A stretch of 52,445 nucleotides of DNA from contig JAAVGM010000010.1 of NCBI GenBank assembly GCA_014800245.1, positions 7,249-59,693 of the forward strand. The letters are read 5' to 3'. The notes under the pieces are model-generated. The model was given only the letters and a program-made list of their open reading frames with translations, was not told the DNA's origin and ran no database searches. The translations under genes were made by a program, and so were the position numbers. Shown piece after piece: positions 8,597 through 16,188 of the stretch. Origin of the DNA: Bacteroidales bacterium (lineage in GTDB: Bacteria > Bacteroidota > Bacteroidia > Bacteroidales > Muribaculaceae). Numbering within the stretch: position 1 is the first letter of the stretch; every line of letters starts with the position of its first letter.

Positions 8597-8863
8597 TTAA
8601 TATTTCCCCTTGATATATTCTCTATTCACTCGATATAGGAGCACACTGTAAAGCACAACAAAGATAATTGCAAATAGTCCGGTGAAACCTCTTAAAAGCA
8701 ATATGGAGGTGACTGATAGGCAATCCATCCAGATTAAACAAACCAATAGAAGGATTGTAGTAATGGAGATTGCAGCTACAGCACAATATTTTAATTTTCT
8801 ATTTGCGGGCTTATTATAAATTCTCTTTAATTCATCCCGCGGTCCAATTTCAATCATTCCCAT
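8597..8863 (-). CDS. Small two-helix membrane protein, unknown function
   Basis: 88 residues with two predicted membrane helices (about 27-47 and 55-78), a basic loop before the first, and a short basic C-terminus. I do not recognise a family. It precedes the AraC gene on the same strand, but more interesting is that 68 bp of its coding region (8739-8806) recur with 7 mismatches at 15361-15428, showing that a second copy once existed there. Confidence 0.6.
   Translation of the reverse strand: MGMIEIGPRDELKRIYNKPANRKLKYCAVAAISITTILLLVCLIWMDCLSVTSILLLRGFTGLFAIIFVVLYSVLLYRVNREYIKGKY
8739..8806. repeat. Left-flank duplicate, copy A
   Basis: Part of the 88-residue membrane protein gene. It matches 15361-15428 at 61 of 68 positions by eye, in the same orientation. 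Confidence 0.85.
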
Positions 8864-8969
8864 AAAAAATCGGTTTTAGTTGCATAAAATCATTCTCATA
8901 CGTCTTAAGGATGATTTAACGTTTTAACAGTCTAATATTAATACCATTATATAAATATCTAAAAACCAC

Positions 8970-9287
8970 TTACAGATCTGCAAATACAGGCTCTAAAATC
9001 TCCAATTCAAGAGCATCCTCTATCTTGGAGATGGTTTCAATGGATAAATTTTCCGTACCCTTCAGCACTTTAGAAATATACTGCTGGGAACATCCCATCC
9101 TTTCCGCCAACGATTTCTGTGTCAGCCCCAATTCTTCCATTTTATCAAGCATCATCATGGCGATACGTTGGGAATACCTCAACCAAGATCTGTTGGTCAT
9201 ACGCCATTCTGCCTTCTCTCGCCACTTAGAAGGGGTGTCACTACAATGGCCATTGAGTCTGTTCGTTATATCTTCTTTAGTTCTCAT
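8970..9287 (-). CDS. XRE-family helix-turn-helix antitoxin (HigA-like)
   Basis: 105 residues with a Cro/C1-type HTH at about residues 45-100: LTQKSLAERMGCSQQYISKVLKG is textbook. The first 40 residues are charged and possibly helical. The gene follows the 189-residue partner by 15 nt on the same strand, the toxin-first order seen in HigBA-like modules. Expected role: bind and neutralise the partner and repress the pair. Confidence 0.78.
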   Translation of the reverse strand: MRTKEDITNRLNGHCSDTPSKWREKAEWRMTNRSWLRYSQRIAMMMLDKMEELGLTQKSLAERMGCSQQYISKVLKGTENLSIETISKIEDALELEILEPVFADL

Positions 9288-9302
9288 ATCCGACTCCTTT
9301 CT

Positions 9303-9854
9303 TTATATAAATTCTTGCTGATAATCATTAAACGAATCCATATCTACAACATCGTTATCAAGCAAATATCTTCTTACTTTCTCCATACGGGCCAACTCCA
9401 CCAATGTGTGTTCACGTTCTTGCATGGTTCGTGTCAACTTGATAGCTCCTCCAGTAATAATATATATTCCCGGATCCAATTTAATGGCGTATATTCGTAA
9501 CCATGAGGCATGCCTTTGTGTATTACGGAGACGAGCCTTTTCCTTTCCGAGTAACATTTCCGAACTCCTCCCGTTTTCCAAAGGTCTGAATATCTCTTCA
9601 AGATTAGCATCCGGCGAGATATCCATAATAAGACATTGGAGACGCTCGCTATCTTCTATTGTATCATAAATTGCTTGATTCACATCCGTAATCTTGAAAT
9701 ATGAAGCTAAATCCCCGATGTTTTGTTTGAAAAAAGAGCGAAGCCATACAACATCATTCCATTGGTCAAGAATAGTGTCAAGTACATTATCCAGACAGTT
9801 ATCGTATCTCACCGCCCAAAGGTTTCCATTTTCGGTTATCAAGTCAAATTTCAT
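9303..9854 (-). CDS. Putative toxin partner of the XRE antitoxin
   Basis: 183 residues from the ATG at 9854 (MKFDLITENG); the frame is open to a TTG at 9872, but that codon sits inside the -7 box, so I prefer 9854. The C-terminal half has HASWLRIYAIKLDPG, then YIITGGAIKLTRTMQ and a helix LVELARMEKVRRYL, a pattern I associate with Bacteroidales proteins encoded beside XRE regulators, resembling RelE/HigB-type toxins (KLxxGxYxxxGGAIKLT). The acidic N-terminal 100 residues are unusual for a RelE fold. Toxin assignment is mostly by position and pattern. Confidence 0.6.
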   Translation of the reverse strand: MKFDLITENGNLWAVRYDNCLDNVLDTILDQWNDVVWLRSFFKQNIGDLASYFKITDVNQAIYDTIEDSERLQCLIMDISPDANLEEIFRPLENGRSSEMLLGKEKARLRNTQRHASWLRIYAIKLDPGIYIITGGAIKLTRTMQEREHTLVELARMEKVRRYLLDNDVVDMDSFNDYQQEFI

Positions 9855-9869
9855 AACTGTATTTTTCTG

Positions 9870-9900
9870 CAAAATTAAGCATTATTTTTTAATAAGACAA
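9870..9900 (-). promoter_or_regulatory. Promoter of the toxin-antitoxin pair, very short leader
   Basis: TTG at 9900-9898, a 20-bp spacer and TAATTTTG at 9877-9870 on the minus strand. The start codon at 9854 lies 15 bp beyond the box, so the predicted 5' leader is only about 10 nt and could not hold a ribosome-binding site of normal length. Confidence 0.6.
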
Positions 9901-9930
9901 CTTAAAGGTTGTATTTGTTCAGCTCAATTA

Positions 9931-10521
9931 TTATGGAATCCAATAATATAATGGCTTCTTCCGATGCTCTATGACCCATTTTTCAAAATCAGGCATATTA
10001 TCTATCCCGTCAGCGATTACAGCCTCATAGTATTCAACCCCATGATAATCCTTATCAGCAGGTGTATTAAACTTCAATCGTAATATGGTTTCTTTCTGAG
10101 TCGGTGTCATTACCTCAACTATTCTATCTGCCATTCTTTCAAAATAGCCGTCATATTCCGTACCATCCTCAATATGTATTACGTCGAACTGCCAAATCTC
10201 TTCCTCGAATTTATAAAAGATATGCCACGCAATACAATGCTCGGTTGTATGCAGTCCGTTTATACACTTCATTTCTGTCACACCAGGTATTTTTGCAATC
10301 TGAGCAGCGATTGCAAAACTGCTATCTTCTGTGATTCCCCTTGAATAGACGTGTAAATCTATATCCCTATGTGAGGCCAATAGTCCCATGCGAAGGGAAC
10401 CAATAAGATTTAGCCTGCATCCATTCTCTTCCCAGACATTGGCTATACCTGATTCCGTCAGAACTCTTTGCGCCTTCTCTTGATTGGCAAGAGCCAAATT
10501 GAATATTTCCTGTTGCTTCAT
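9931..10521 (-). CDS. Nucleotidyltransferase-fold protein
   Basis: 196 residues from the ATG at 10521 (MKQQEIFNLA). A nucleotidyltransferase core is visible: GSLRMG at 41-46, then HRDIDLHV at 51-58, giving the G-S...D-x-D metal-binding pattern. Further on, IWQFDVIHIE supplies a possible third acidic residue. Substrate unknown. The upstream extension to 10617 is rejected because the 82-bp duplicate (10492-10573), which includes this ATG and its leader, is shared with a remnant at 17497-17578. It sits immediately upstream of the toxin-antitoxin pair. Confidence 0.72.
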   Translation of the reverse strand: MKQQEIFNLALANQEKAQRVLTESGIANVWEENGCRLNLIGSLRMGLLASHRDIDLHVYSRGITEDSSFAIAAQIAKIPGVTEMKCINGLHTTEHCIAWHIFYKFEEEIWQFDVIHIEDGTEYDGYFERMADRIVEVMTPTQKETILRLKFNTPADKDYHGVEYYEAVIADGIDNMPDFEKWVIEHRKKPLYYWIP

Positions 10522-10573
10522 CGTGATTCTATTTGACAAATACATTTTAACGAAATATCCTAATAAATATTGT
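10492..10573. repeat. 82-bp perfect direct repeat, copy A
   Basis: Identical to 17497-17578 and in the same orientation. It holds the leader and first ten codons of the nucleotidyltransferase gene. Confidence 0.95.
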
Positions 10574-10659
10574 AATAAATAACCGGCAGGCGTACGGACT
10601 GCACCCACACCATCCACAGGACTATCTTATTTCGGAGAGATTCTGACATAGGTGTTCTT

Positions 10660-11550
10660 CTACTCTTTCGGATTAATTATGTATGTGGTAACCAGACGCT
10701 CGGTGTCTGATTCTATTTTTACGGTCAGGATTCCGTTTTCCATAATTCCGGCTCTGTATGAAAGCAAACCCTCAATTTCAATGTTATTATTCTTGCCACT
10801 AATGCGTATCGAATACATTCCGGCCTCAGCGCTTATTCCGGATTCTATATCGTTATTAAACGGAGTTATTTCCATGTTAAGTTCGCTCACACTGCGGCAC
10901 ATTTTCAAAAGGTCGCCGGTTATAACCATCGATGCAGGGATTTTACCCGATTTCAGAGGTATGCCTGTGAAGTTAAAATAAGGCAAGTTGCCAAACTGTT
11001 GTTCTATCAGATGTTTGGGGGTGTAAACCGTATTTACCATACCATCAATAAACGGTCTTGTTTCCTTTTCCCACTCCTCTCTATTGCCTTCATCAATTTC
11101 CTGTTGCTTTGCGAACATATTGATGTAAGCATCCATTATGCGCTCCTTTACAGTGTCCATATTCAATATCGAATCGGGCCTACAATCTGCATCCAACTGG
11201 ATTCTTAACACAATCGCGGCAGCAACATCATTCAGTATATCGGTCTCGTCAAACGAATTCAACGTCTCCCCGGCTGCCGGGTCGGAACACTCTACGCTGA
11301 AATCCTCCAGCCTGTTGTTTGCAGTAATTACAAATCCCTTGTCGTTCTTCTCGTCAACTATAAGAGTGGGCAGTAACTTTGTGGTAGAAACCAACGAATC
11401 GCTTCCATGATACATCACAAGGTTTGTTATGGCCCGATATCTGATAGTATCGCCCACCGCAAACTGAGGTATAATGGTTATCTCCTTTGCTCCGCATATG
11501 AAGCATGCCATCAGCAGACTGATAAATAATGTTACTTTTCTAATAATCAT
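10660..11550 (-). CDS. Secreted protein of unknown function (DUF6263-like pattern)
   Basis: 296 residues with a signal peptide (MIIRKVTLFISLLMACFICGA-K). The mature part opens with a FAVGDTIRYRAITN segment and has alternating beta strands; the middle carries a long helix with EERIMDAYINMFAKQ-like character and the end has GLLSYRAGIMENGILTVKIES. This resembles exported DUF6263-type proteins in Bacteroidales, but I am not certain. It lies downstream of the two membrane proteins and TonB on the same strand (37 bp after the previous gene), so it may belong to the same transcription unit. Confidence 0.55.
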   Translation of the reverse strand: MIIRKVTLFISLLMACFICGAKEITIIPQFAVGDTIRYRAITNLVMYHGSDSLVSTTKLLPTLIVDEKNDKGFVITANNRLEDFSVECSDPAAGETLNSFDETDILNDVAAAIVLRIQLDADCRPDSILNMDTVKERIMDAYINMFAKQQEIDEGNREEWEKETRPFIDGMVNTVYTPKHLIEQQFGNLPYFNFTGIPLKSGKIPASMVITGDLLKMCRSVSELNMEITPFNNDIESGISAEAGMYSIRISGKNNNIEIEGLLSYRAGIMENGILTVKIESDTERLVTTYIINPKE

Positions 11551-11586
11551 AGTCGTTATATTTTCTATTTAATGCCTTCGCGTCAG

Positions 11587-12063
11587 TTATTCGAGCAATC
11601 CGAGCATTCGGGCTTTTAATTTCTTGTAGTTTGAATAAAGCGCAAAGCGCAGAAACAGCACATCGGCTGCAATGAACGGCATAAACAACAGCATTGAAGT
11701 AATGCCTTTGGATATACCATCAGAAAATGTAGATATAGATACAGCTATCAATGCCACCAAAAGACCGATGTTCCAGACACACATTAAAATCATGACCAAC
11801 GGATGTGGACCGATACTCAAATGGACGGTACATTTGTTGTCACCTAATGGTTCAATATAGCCGACAGCCTGCGACTCGAATGAATTCCAATAATATGTGT
11901 TCAATGCTATACTGAATCCGTTGTGCCACACATTGCCACGAAATTCACCTTTCTTACCGTAATTCGTTCTATCACATGAGATTATTGTCAAAGCTGATAA
12001 CTCAGACAACAATTTATCACAACTGCGATTCACTATTATATCTTTTTTGAAAAATGCGGTCAT
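11587..12063 (-). CDS. Membrane protein of unknown function
   Basis: 158 residues with two predicted membrane helices at about 92-112 and 120-143, and a soluble N-terminal part of 85 residues. No family recognised. It starts only 3 nt after the stop of the next upstream gene on the same strand, which implies translational coupling with it. Confidence 0.6.
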   Translation of the reverse strand: MTAFFKKDIIVNRSCDKLLSELSALTIISCDRTNYGKKGEFRGNVWHNGFSIALNTYYWNSFESQAVGYIEPLGDNKCTVHLSIGPHPLVMILMCVWNIGLLVALIAVSISTFSDGISKGITSMLLFMPFIAADVLFLRFALYSNYKKLKARMLGLLE

Positions 12064-12066
12064 GGA

Positions 12067-12591
12067 TTAATCTGTATTAACTCGTTTAAGACCTAACTGA
12101 TAAGCAGCAAGAGTAAAAGGTGGAACCGGCTTTTTTATAACGTATTGCGGTAGTTCTATCGCTTTACTTAGCTCATGTAAATTACTGAAAGTATCGCTAT
12201 ACATTTCATACATCACTTTACCGTTTCGTATCAGCCAGATGCCATCGATAATTTCTCCATACTTATTGAAAGATCTTACACGACACTTGGCATCATAAGT
12301 GTCAATATCTCTGTAGAATACAAGTAGCGGAAAGTAAGGTATATAATATCTCAACTCGTTGTCGTCAATCACCTTTCGGCTGTATAGTTTGAATGCCTGA
12401 ACGGCAAACCATCCAAACATGACAGACAGAAACAGCAGCATGAATGACAACCAGAACGAAGTTCGGACAAAGCCGTCACCAATCAAAGAACCGGTGAATA
12501 TGTAAAACGATGCAAAACAACTGAATGCCATAAGCACCGGAACTACCGTGGCAAAATATGCGCTCTTTTTATATTTCGACACCACTGCCAT
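12067..12591 (-). CDS. Membrane protein of unknown function
   Basis: 174 residues. Two N-terminal membrane helices (about 12-34 and 44-68) lead into a soluble domain with DDNELRYYIPYFPLLVF, a pattern like a PH-domain-type membrane protein, though I would not assign it. It begins 3 nt after the stop of the 24-codon mini-ORF, which itself begins 2 nt after the TonB stop. The spacing makes TonB, mini-ORF, this gene and the next one a tightly coupled set. Confidence 0.6.
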   Translation of the reverse strand: MAVVSKYKKSAYFATVVPVLMAFSCFASFYIFTGSLIGDGFVRTSFWLSFMLLFLSVMFGWFAVQAFKLYSRKVIDDNELRYYIPYFPLLVFYRDIDTYDAKCRVRSFNKYGEIIDGIWLIRNGKVMYEMYSDTFSNLHELSKAIELPQYVIKKPVPPFTLAAYQLGLKRVNTD

Positions 12592-12594
12592 AGG

Positions 12595-12669
12595 CTATTT
12601 CTTTTTGTGTTTGAACTTGATGGTTTTCTTGACGTTGCTTTTGGGATAGGTCTGTTTTCCTCGTGCCAT
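12595..12669 (-). CDS. 24-residue very basic mini-ORF starting MARGKQT
   Basis: Reads MARGKQTYPKSNVKKT followed by IKFKHKKK, with 11 Lys/Arg of 24 residues. Its start follows the TonB stop by 2 nt (TGACTATGG) and its stop is 3 nt before the next ATG. Its first seven codons encode the same heptapeptide as the TonB start, with 19 of 20 bases identical over the coding start. It may be a genuine small protein, a leader that couples translation, or a scar from duplication of the TonB 5' end. Confidence 0.5.
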   Translation of the reverse strand: MARGKQTYPKSNVKKTIKFKHKKK

Positions 12670-12671
12670 AG

Positions 12672-13472
12672 TCAATCAGCTGGTAATTTGAATGTAATAG
12701 GAAGCGTCATATATGTGTTGACTTTCTTTCCATTGAGTGTCCCGGGCGTGAAGTTGGGAAACAGTCGCACTACACGCAACGCCTCACGATTAAGAGCAGA
12801 ATCTTTACCTCTTACAATCTTTGGTTCGCAAACATGTCCCAATGTATCTACATAGAACTTCACGACCACACGACCTTGAATATTTTCTTTTAATTGTTCT
12901 TCAGGATAGTTTAGATTTTTACCTATAAAACGTAACATTTCAGCTGCTCCGCCTGGAAATTCCGGTTGCTGTTCAACGCAAGCATATATTCCGTTTTCAT
13001 CAGGCATTGTCGGATGCTCATCGGGCATTTCTCCTTGGGTTACAACAATATTCGGGTCGCTGGCGATTTCTCCCTCTTTAACGCCTGGCAATTCATTAAA
13101 GACAGATATCGTATCTTCAATCGCGGGCATTTCACCTTCCGTAGTATCTTCTATCTCTTCAATCATTTCGGTAGATTCAATAAATTCTCCAAGCATATCA
13201 TCGTTTGACTGATTTTTGGAAGTCGTGCCATTGCATCCCGACATAAGAATCATTCCCGCTGATATTCCGGCAAGTGCTATGGCTTTACCTGCGAGAGAGC
13301 GGGCGCGTAGCTGCTGCTCAAGGTAGCGCACCTCGGCTTCGCACTTGGGGCATGTGCCGAGGCAATCGCCTTTATAGCGACATTCCGACGTAGCGAACTC
13401 AATTCCGTTAGCCTCGGCAATCTGCCGACGTATCTCTTTCAATATTTTGCATGTCTGTTTTCCTCGGGCCAT
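12672..13472 (-). CDS. TonB-family energy transducer with N-terminal Cys4 motif
   Basis: 266 residues from MARGKQTCKI (13472); the in-frame extension to 13547 is not needed. Order: a cytosolic part with C31-x5-C37-x3-C41-x2-C44, resembling a zinc knuckle; a hydrophobic segment at 60-79 ending MSGC; an acidic Glu/Pro-rich periplasmic linker; and a TonB C-terminal domain at about 170-266 (QPEFPGGAAEMLRFIGKNL, then GRVVVKFYVDTLGHV and FTPGTLNGKKV). It would transmit inner-membrane energy to outer-membrane receptors. No ExbB/ExbD is in the window. The Cys4 motif ahead of the membrane is not part of classical TonB. Confidence 0.82.
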   Translation of the reverse strand: MARGKQTCKILKEIRRQIAEANGIEFATSECRYKGDCLGTCPKCEAEVRYLEQQLRARSLAGKAIALAGISAGMILMSGCNGTTSKNQSNDDMLGEFIESTEMIEEIEDTTEGEMPAIEDTISVFNELPGVKEGEIASDPNIVVTQGEMPDEHPTMPDENGIYACVEQQPEFPGGAAEMLRFIGKNLNYPEEQLKENIQGRVVVKFYVDTLGHVCEPKIVRGKDSALNREALRVVRLFPNFTPGTLNGKKVNTYMTLPITFKLPAD

Positions 13473-13592
13473 AGTGTCAGTGTTTGCGAATTTGGTAGGT
13501 GAATAAATCGAATCGTGTGAAACCGAGAGCTTCCGTAGTGACGCCATCGCCGTCAGTGGAAAGTCGATGCCGCGCTATGCCTATTATCTTAG

Positions 13593-13630
13593 CCCGTTGC
13601 TTCTCCATTCACCCGTTGCTTCTCCATTCA
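13593..13630. repeat. 19-bp tandem repeat, two units
   Basis: The unit CCCGTTGCTTCTCCATTCA occurs at 13593-13611 and again at 13612-13630, perfectly, in the gap between the TonB gene and the gene at 13641. Confidence 0.9.
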
Positions 13631-13640
13631 ATAGATGAGT

Positions 13641-15107
13641 TTAATTTATTTCAATTATTTCAATAGTGTCGGCAGGTGCTTTATTTACCTCTTTCTTTGC
13701 ATTCTTGAAAAGGCGGTTGATTTTCTCCGGACTCAGGCTGCTTATGGCGCAAGCACCACCGGAAATCTGCATGTTGACCATTGGCGCGAACATATACACG
13801 CCATCAATCTCCATCGCTACATGTTTCCCAATATTCGCAGCTGTGAACTCAGCCCATTTCTGAGCATCATCAGCATCAAACTTCCATTCTACATTTACCA
13901 TTCCAGACATTGGATCGAAAACAACCGATGCTTTGTGTACATCGGCCTTGAACAGCGGTTCGGTACGCATAACGCCGATTGTGGTCTGGCTGTCAACATT
14001 TCTTCCGCAAAACCATTTGTAACACGCTGGCAAGGAATATTTTTCGATCTCCACTAACGCCGTATCACAAATTAGTCCATTAGTATCGTGAACCTGCGCC
14101 ATCAATATTCCCGGAATGCAATTCTCGTCTATTTCGAGTACTGTGACTAAGTCTATAAAGGCATGATAAGCTTCTGCTCGCTCATCGGCCACAGTTCCTG
14201 CCGTCACATCCCAGTTAACCCAATATGAAGTGTCAAATTCAACGTCAAGACTATCATAATACTCCATCATAGTTTCAAATTGAACGCTATCACCAACCGG
14301 CCTTGTCGCTTCATACTCCTGAGCATACCTACGGTTTAAAATCTCCTCCGCTTCATCGCGGGGGATGAACTCCTTTCCCAACCCAAGCGCACCCTTTGCA
14401 CCCGCCACAAACGAGGCTATATCCGGAGAGTCTTTTTCCATTGCTCCGATATTTAGCGACAAGGCAACCATCCTTCCCAGATCATATGCTGATTTCGGGG
14501 CATCGGTATACGCCTCAAGTACATCCGCCATACCGGTGGCGAAAGCCTTTCGGTCAGCCACACAACCGGATCCTGGTTTCAATCCGTAGATATATTCCTG
14601 CAATCCAGGCTGATATGCCTTCATCGTGCCGTATGCTTCAAAAAACTTGCAGCTGATATCTGCATCCAGATCCTCCGGCTTCATACCGTCTCCACTATAT
14701 TTGTCTATAACAGACCTTGCAGCCACAGTGTCGGCAGGCAAAGTGATTTCCCCGGTTCCTACCTTACGAAGTCCGGCTATAATACAAGAAAACGGAGGCA
14801 GCTCCTCCTTCTTCTTCCTGTGCATACCGTCAGTAATAAACACAGCCTCCATAGCCCCCAGACAATAAGACATCATATACGACGAATCGTTCATCTGGCT
14901 GACATTGCGGTAATTCTCTTCAAGACCACGGATATAGTTTTGGAAATCGGCGTCGGTCAGCATCAGGTCGTTTTTACCCGCCATAGTTCCAAGAGTATAT
15001 TGATGACCCATAGCGTATGAAAGGGAATCAATCTTTTCGGATGCGATAGCGCCACCCACTCCCGAGAAGAGGGTCAGTAGCAAGGTTATTATTTGTTGTT
15101 TCTTCAT
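13641..15107 (-). CDS. Secreted protein with FKBP-N-like front and SecD P1-head-like tail
   Basis: 488 residues with a signal peptide (MKKQQIITLLLTLFSGVGGAIA-S). The first 270 residues hold two stretches like FKBP-type isomerase N-terminal dimerisation domains (SLSYAMGHQYTLGTMA near 28; AYDLGRMVALSLNIGAME near 210). The last 98 residues (391-488) resemble the P1 head subdomain of SecD: FDADDAQKWAEFTAANIGKHVAME, then DGVYMFAPMVNMQISGGACAI, the same layout as NIGKxVAIVLDGxVxSAPxVNxxIxGG. It has no FKBP catalytic domain and no SecD membrane helices. A periplasmic chaperone-like role is inference. Confidence 0.7.
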   Translation of the reverse strand: MKKQQIITLLLTLFSGVGGAIASEKIDSLSYAMGHQYTLGTMAGKNDLMLTDADFQNYIRGLEENYRNVSQMNDSSYMMSYCLGAMEAVFITDGMHRKKKEELPPFSCIIAGLRKVGTGEITLPADTVAARSVIDKYSGDGMKPEDLDADISCKFFEAYGTMKAYQPGLQEYIYGLKPGSGCVADRKAFATGMADVLEAYTDAPKSAYDLGRMVALSLNIGAMEKDSPDIASFVAGAKGALGLGKEFIPRDEAEEILNRRYAQEYEATRPVGDSVQFETMMEYYDSLDVEFDTSYWVNWDVTAGTVADERAEAYHAFIDLVTVLEIDENCIPGILMAQVHDTNGLICDTALVEIEKYSLPACYKWFCGRNVDSQTTIGVMRTEPLFKADVHKASVVFDPMSGMVNVEWKFDADDAQKWAEFTAANIGKHVAMEIDGVYMFAPMVNMQISGGACAISSLSPEKINRLFKNAKKEVNKAPADTIEIIEIN

Positions 15108-15110
15108 GAG

Positions 15111-15479
15111 TCTATTATCTGTAATTAAGCAAAGTTACAACTAATAATCGTAACTAAATGGGACATTTGTCACATTCAGGGTAAAAATCAGTTTTTTCAC
15201 TCCACAAATAACTAATCCTGCCCATTTGGTAATAAGATTGTTATTTCTGCGCTCGTTCCTGCTCATTCAAGCGCAGGCGGCAGCCTAAAGATCTGCACTT
15301 GGATTTATTTATTTCCTTCAACAAGCGAAAAAACTTTAAAATTCCAAGCGGGGAACTTTTCAAACCAATAGAAGGATCGCAGCAATGGAGATTGAAGCTA
15401 TCGCACAATATTGTAATTTTCTATTTGCCTTATTTATCGTAACAATGTTAAGCTGCCAACTCAGAGGTAAAGGCACGAC
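15111..15479. other. Intergenic stretch with a remnant of a duplicated gene
   Basis: About 370 bp without an intact gene. A possible minus-strand -7 box (TAACTTTG at 15137-15130) serves the secreted protein. 15361-15428 is a degraded copy of the membrane protein gene at 8739-8806. I see nothing recognisable in 15240-15360. Confidence 0.6.
15361..15428. repeat. Left-flank duplicate, copy B
   Basis: Matches 8739-8806 at 61 of 68 positions, same orientation. It ends about 50 bp before the RloB-like gene. Confidence 0.85.
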
Positions 15480-16184
15480 CTATCGGACAGCTGTTAAAAG
15501 GTTTTCAGGATGTTCCAATTCCTCTACAAGTACATCAACTGTGGTGCATGGCTTATGAGTTTTATAATCAAGCGAATGCTCAAAGAATCTACGGAGCTTT
15601 TGTGCTCTCTCCTTAGCCAAATCTTCATTACCCACTCTCTTTAATAGTGAATAGATGCCTTCATCATTCTTGTGGTACTTGAAATCTTTGTATTCTTCCA
15701 ATCTTCTTATATTTTCCTCAAGGATAGTTATGTAATCTGCCCGTGATATAGCAGCATCCAAATATATAAAATGAAGAAGATACCACAGTTCAAACGCCTC
15801 ATTTGACCAAGCAGCTCCGTAACCTTTTCGTCCTGCAAGAGCTATCGCTTCGTTAAAGTCATTGAAATCATCTTTATCAAAGACCACCCAAACACGGTCA
15901 AACTTCAATTGTCGCTGACGCTCCAAACTATCGCGTATCTCTTCTGTCTTCTTTACCAATGCACATGTAGAACGGCCTTCACCTACAATCTCCTCTGCAC
16001 GGACTTCGGAATATCTGTCCTTCACAAGTCCTTTGAAATAGTTTGGTTCGGTACGCTCGCCCTCACATACAATGAGAAAACGTACAATCTTGTCGCGTGT
16101 GGCCACCCTACGCTTCTTTGCAGCTTTCGCCTCACGCTTTTCCCTTTTAATCTGTTCGATTTTTGATTTTGGAAGCTGTCCCAT
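15480..16184 (-). CDS. RloB-family nuclease-like protein (AbiLii-like)
   Basis: 234 residues. A basic N-terminus (KREKREAKAAKKRR) precedes a core recognised as RloB: CEGERTEPNYF at 40-50, VVFDKDDF at 100-107 and SNEAFELWYLLHF at 127-139. The E41 and DxDD residues fit a TOPRIM-type metal site, so nuclease activity is plausible. The gene follows the ATPase by 4 nt on the same strand. Pairs of an AAA ATPase and RloB occur in phage defence, including the lactococcal AbiL system; I assign it to that type from the pairing, not from a search. Confidence 0.78.
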   Translation of the reverse strand: MGQLPKSKIEQIKREKREAKAAKKRRVATRDKIVRFLIVCEGERTEPNYFKGLVKDRYSEVRAEEIVGEGRSTCALVKKTEEIRDSLERQRQLKFDRVWVVFDKDDFNDFNEAIALAGRKGYGAAWSNEAFELWYLLHFIYLDAAISRADYITILEENIRRLEEYKDFKYHKNDEGIYSLLKRVGNEDLAKERAQKLRRFFEHSLDYKTHKPCTTVDVLVEELEHPENLLTAVR

Positions 16185-16188
16185 ACAC

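Noticed and set aside
13635..14057. 140-codon plus-strand frame opposite the secreted protein gene
   Set aside because: A shadow of the minus-strand gene, whose signal peptide and domains are clear.
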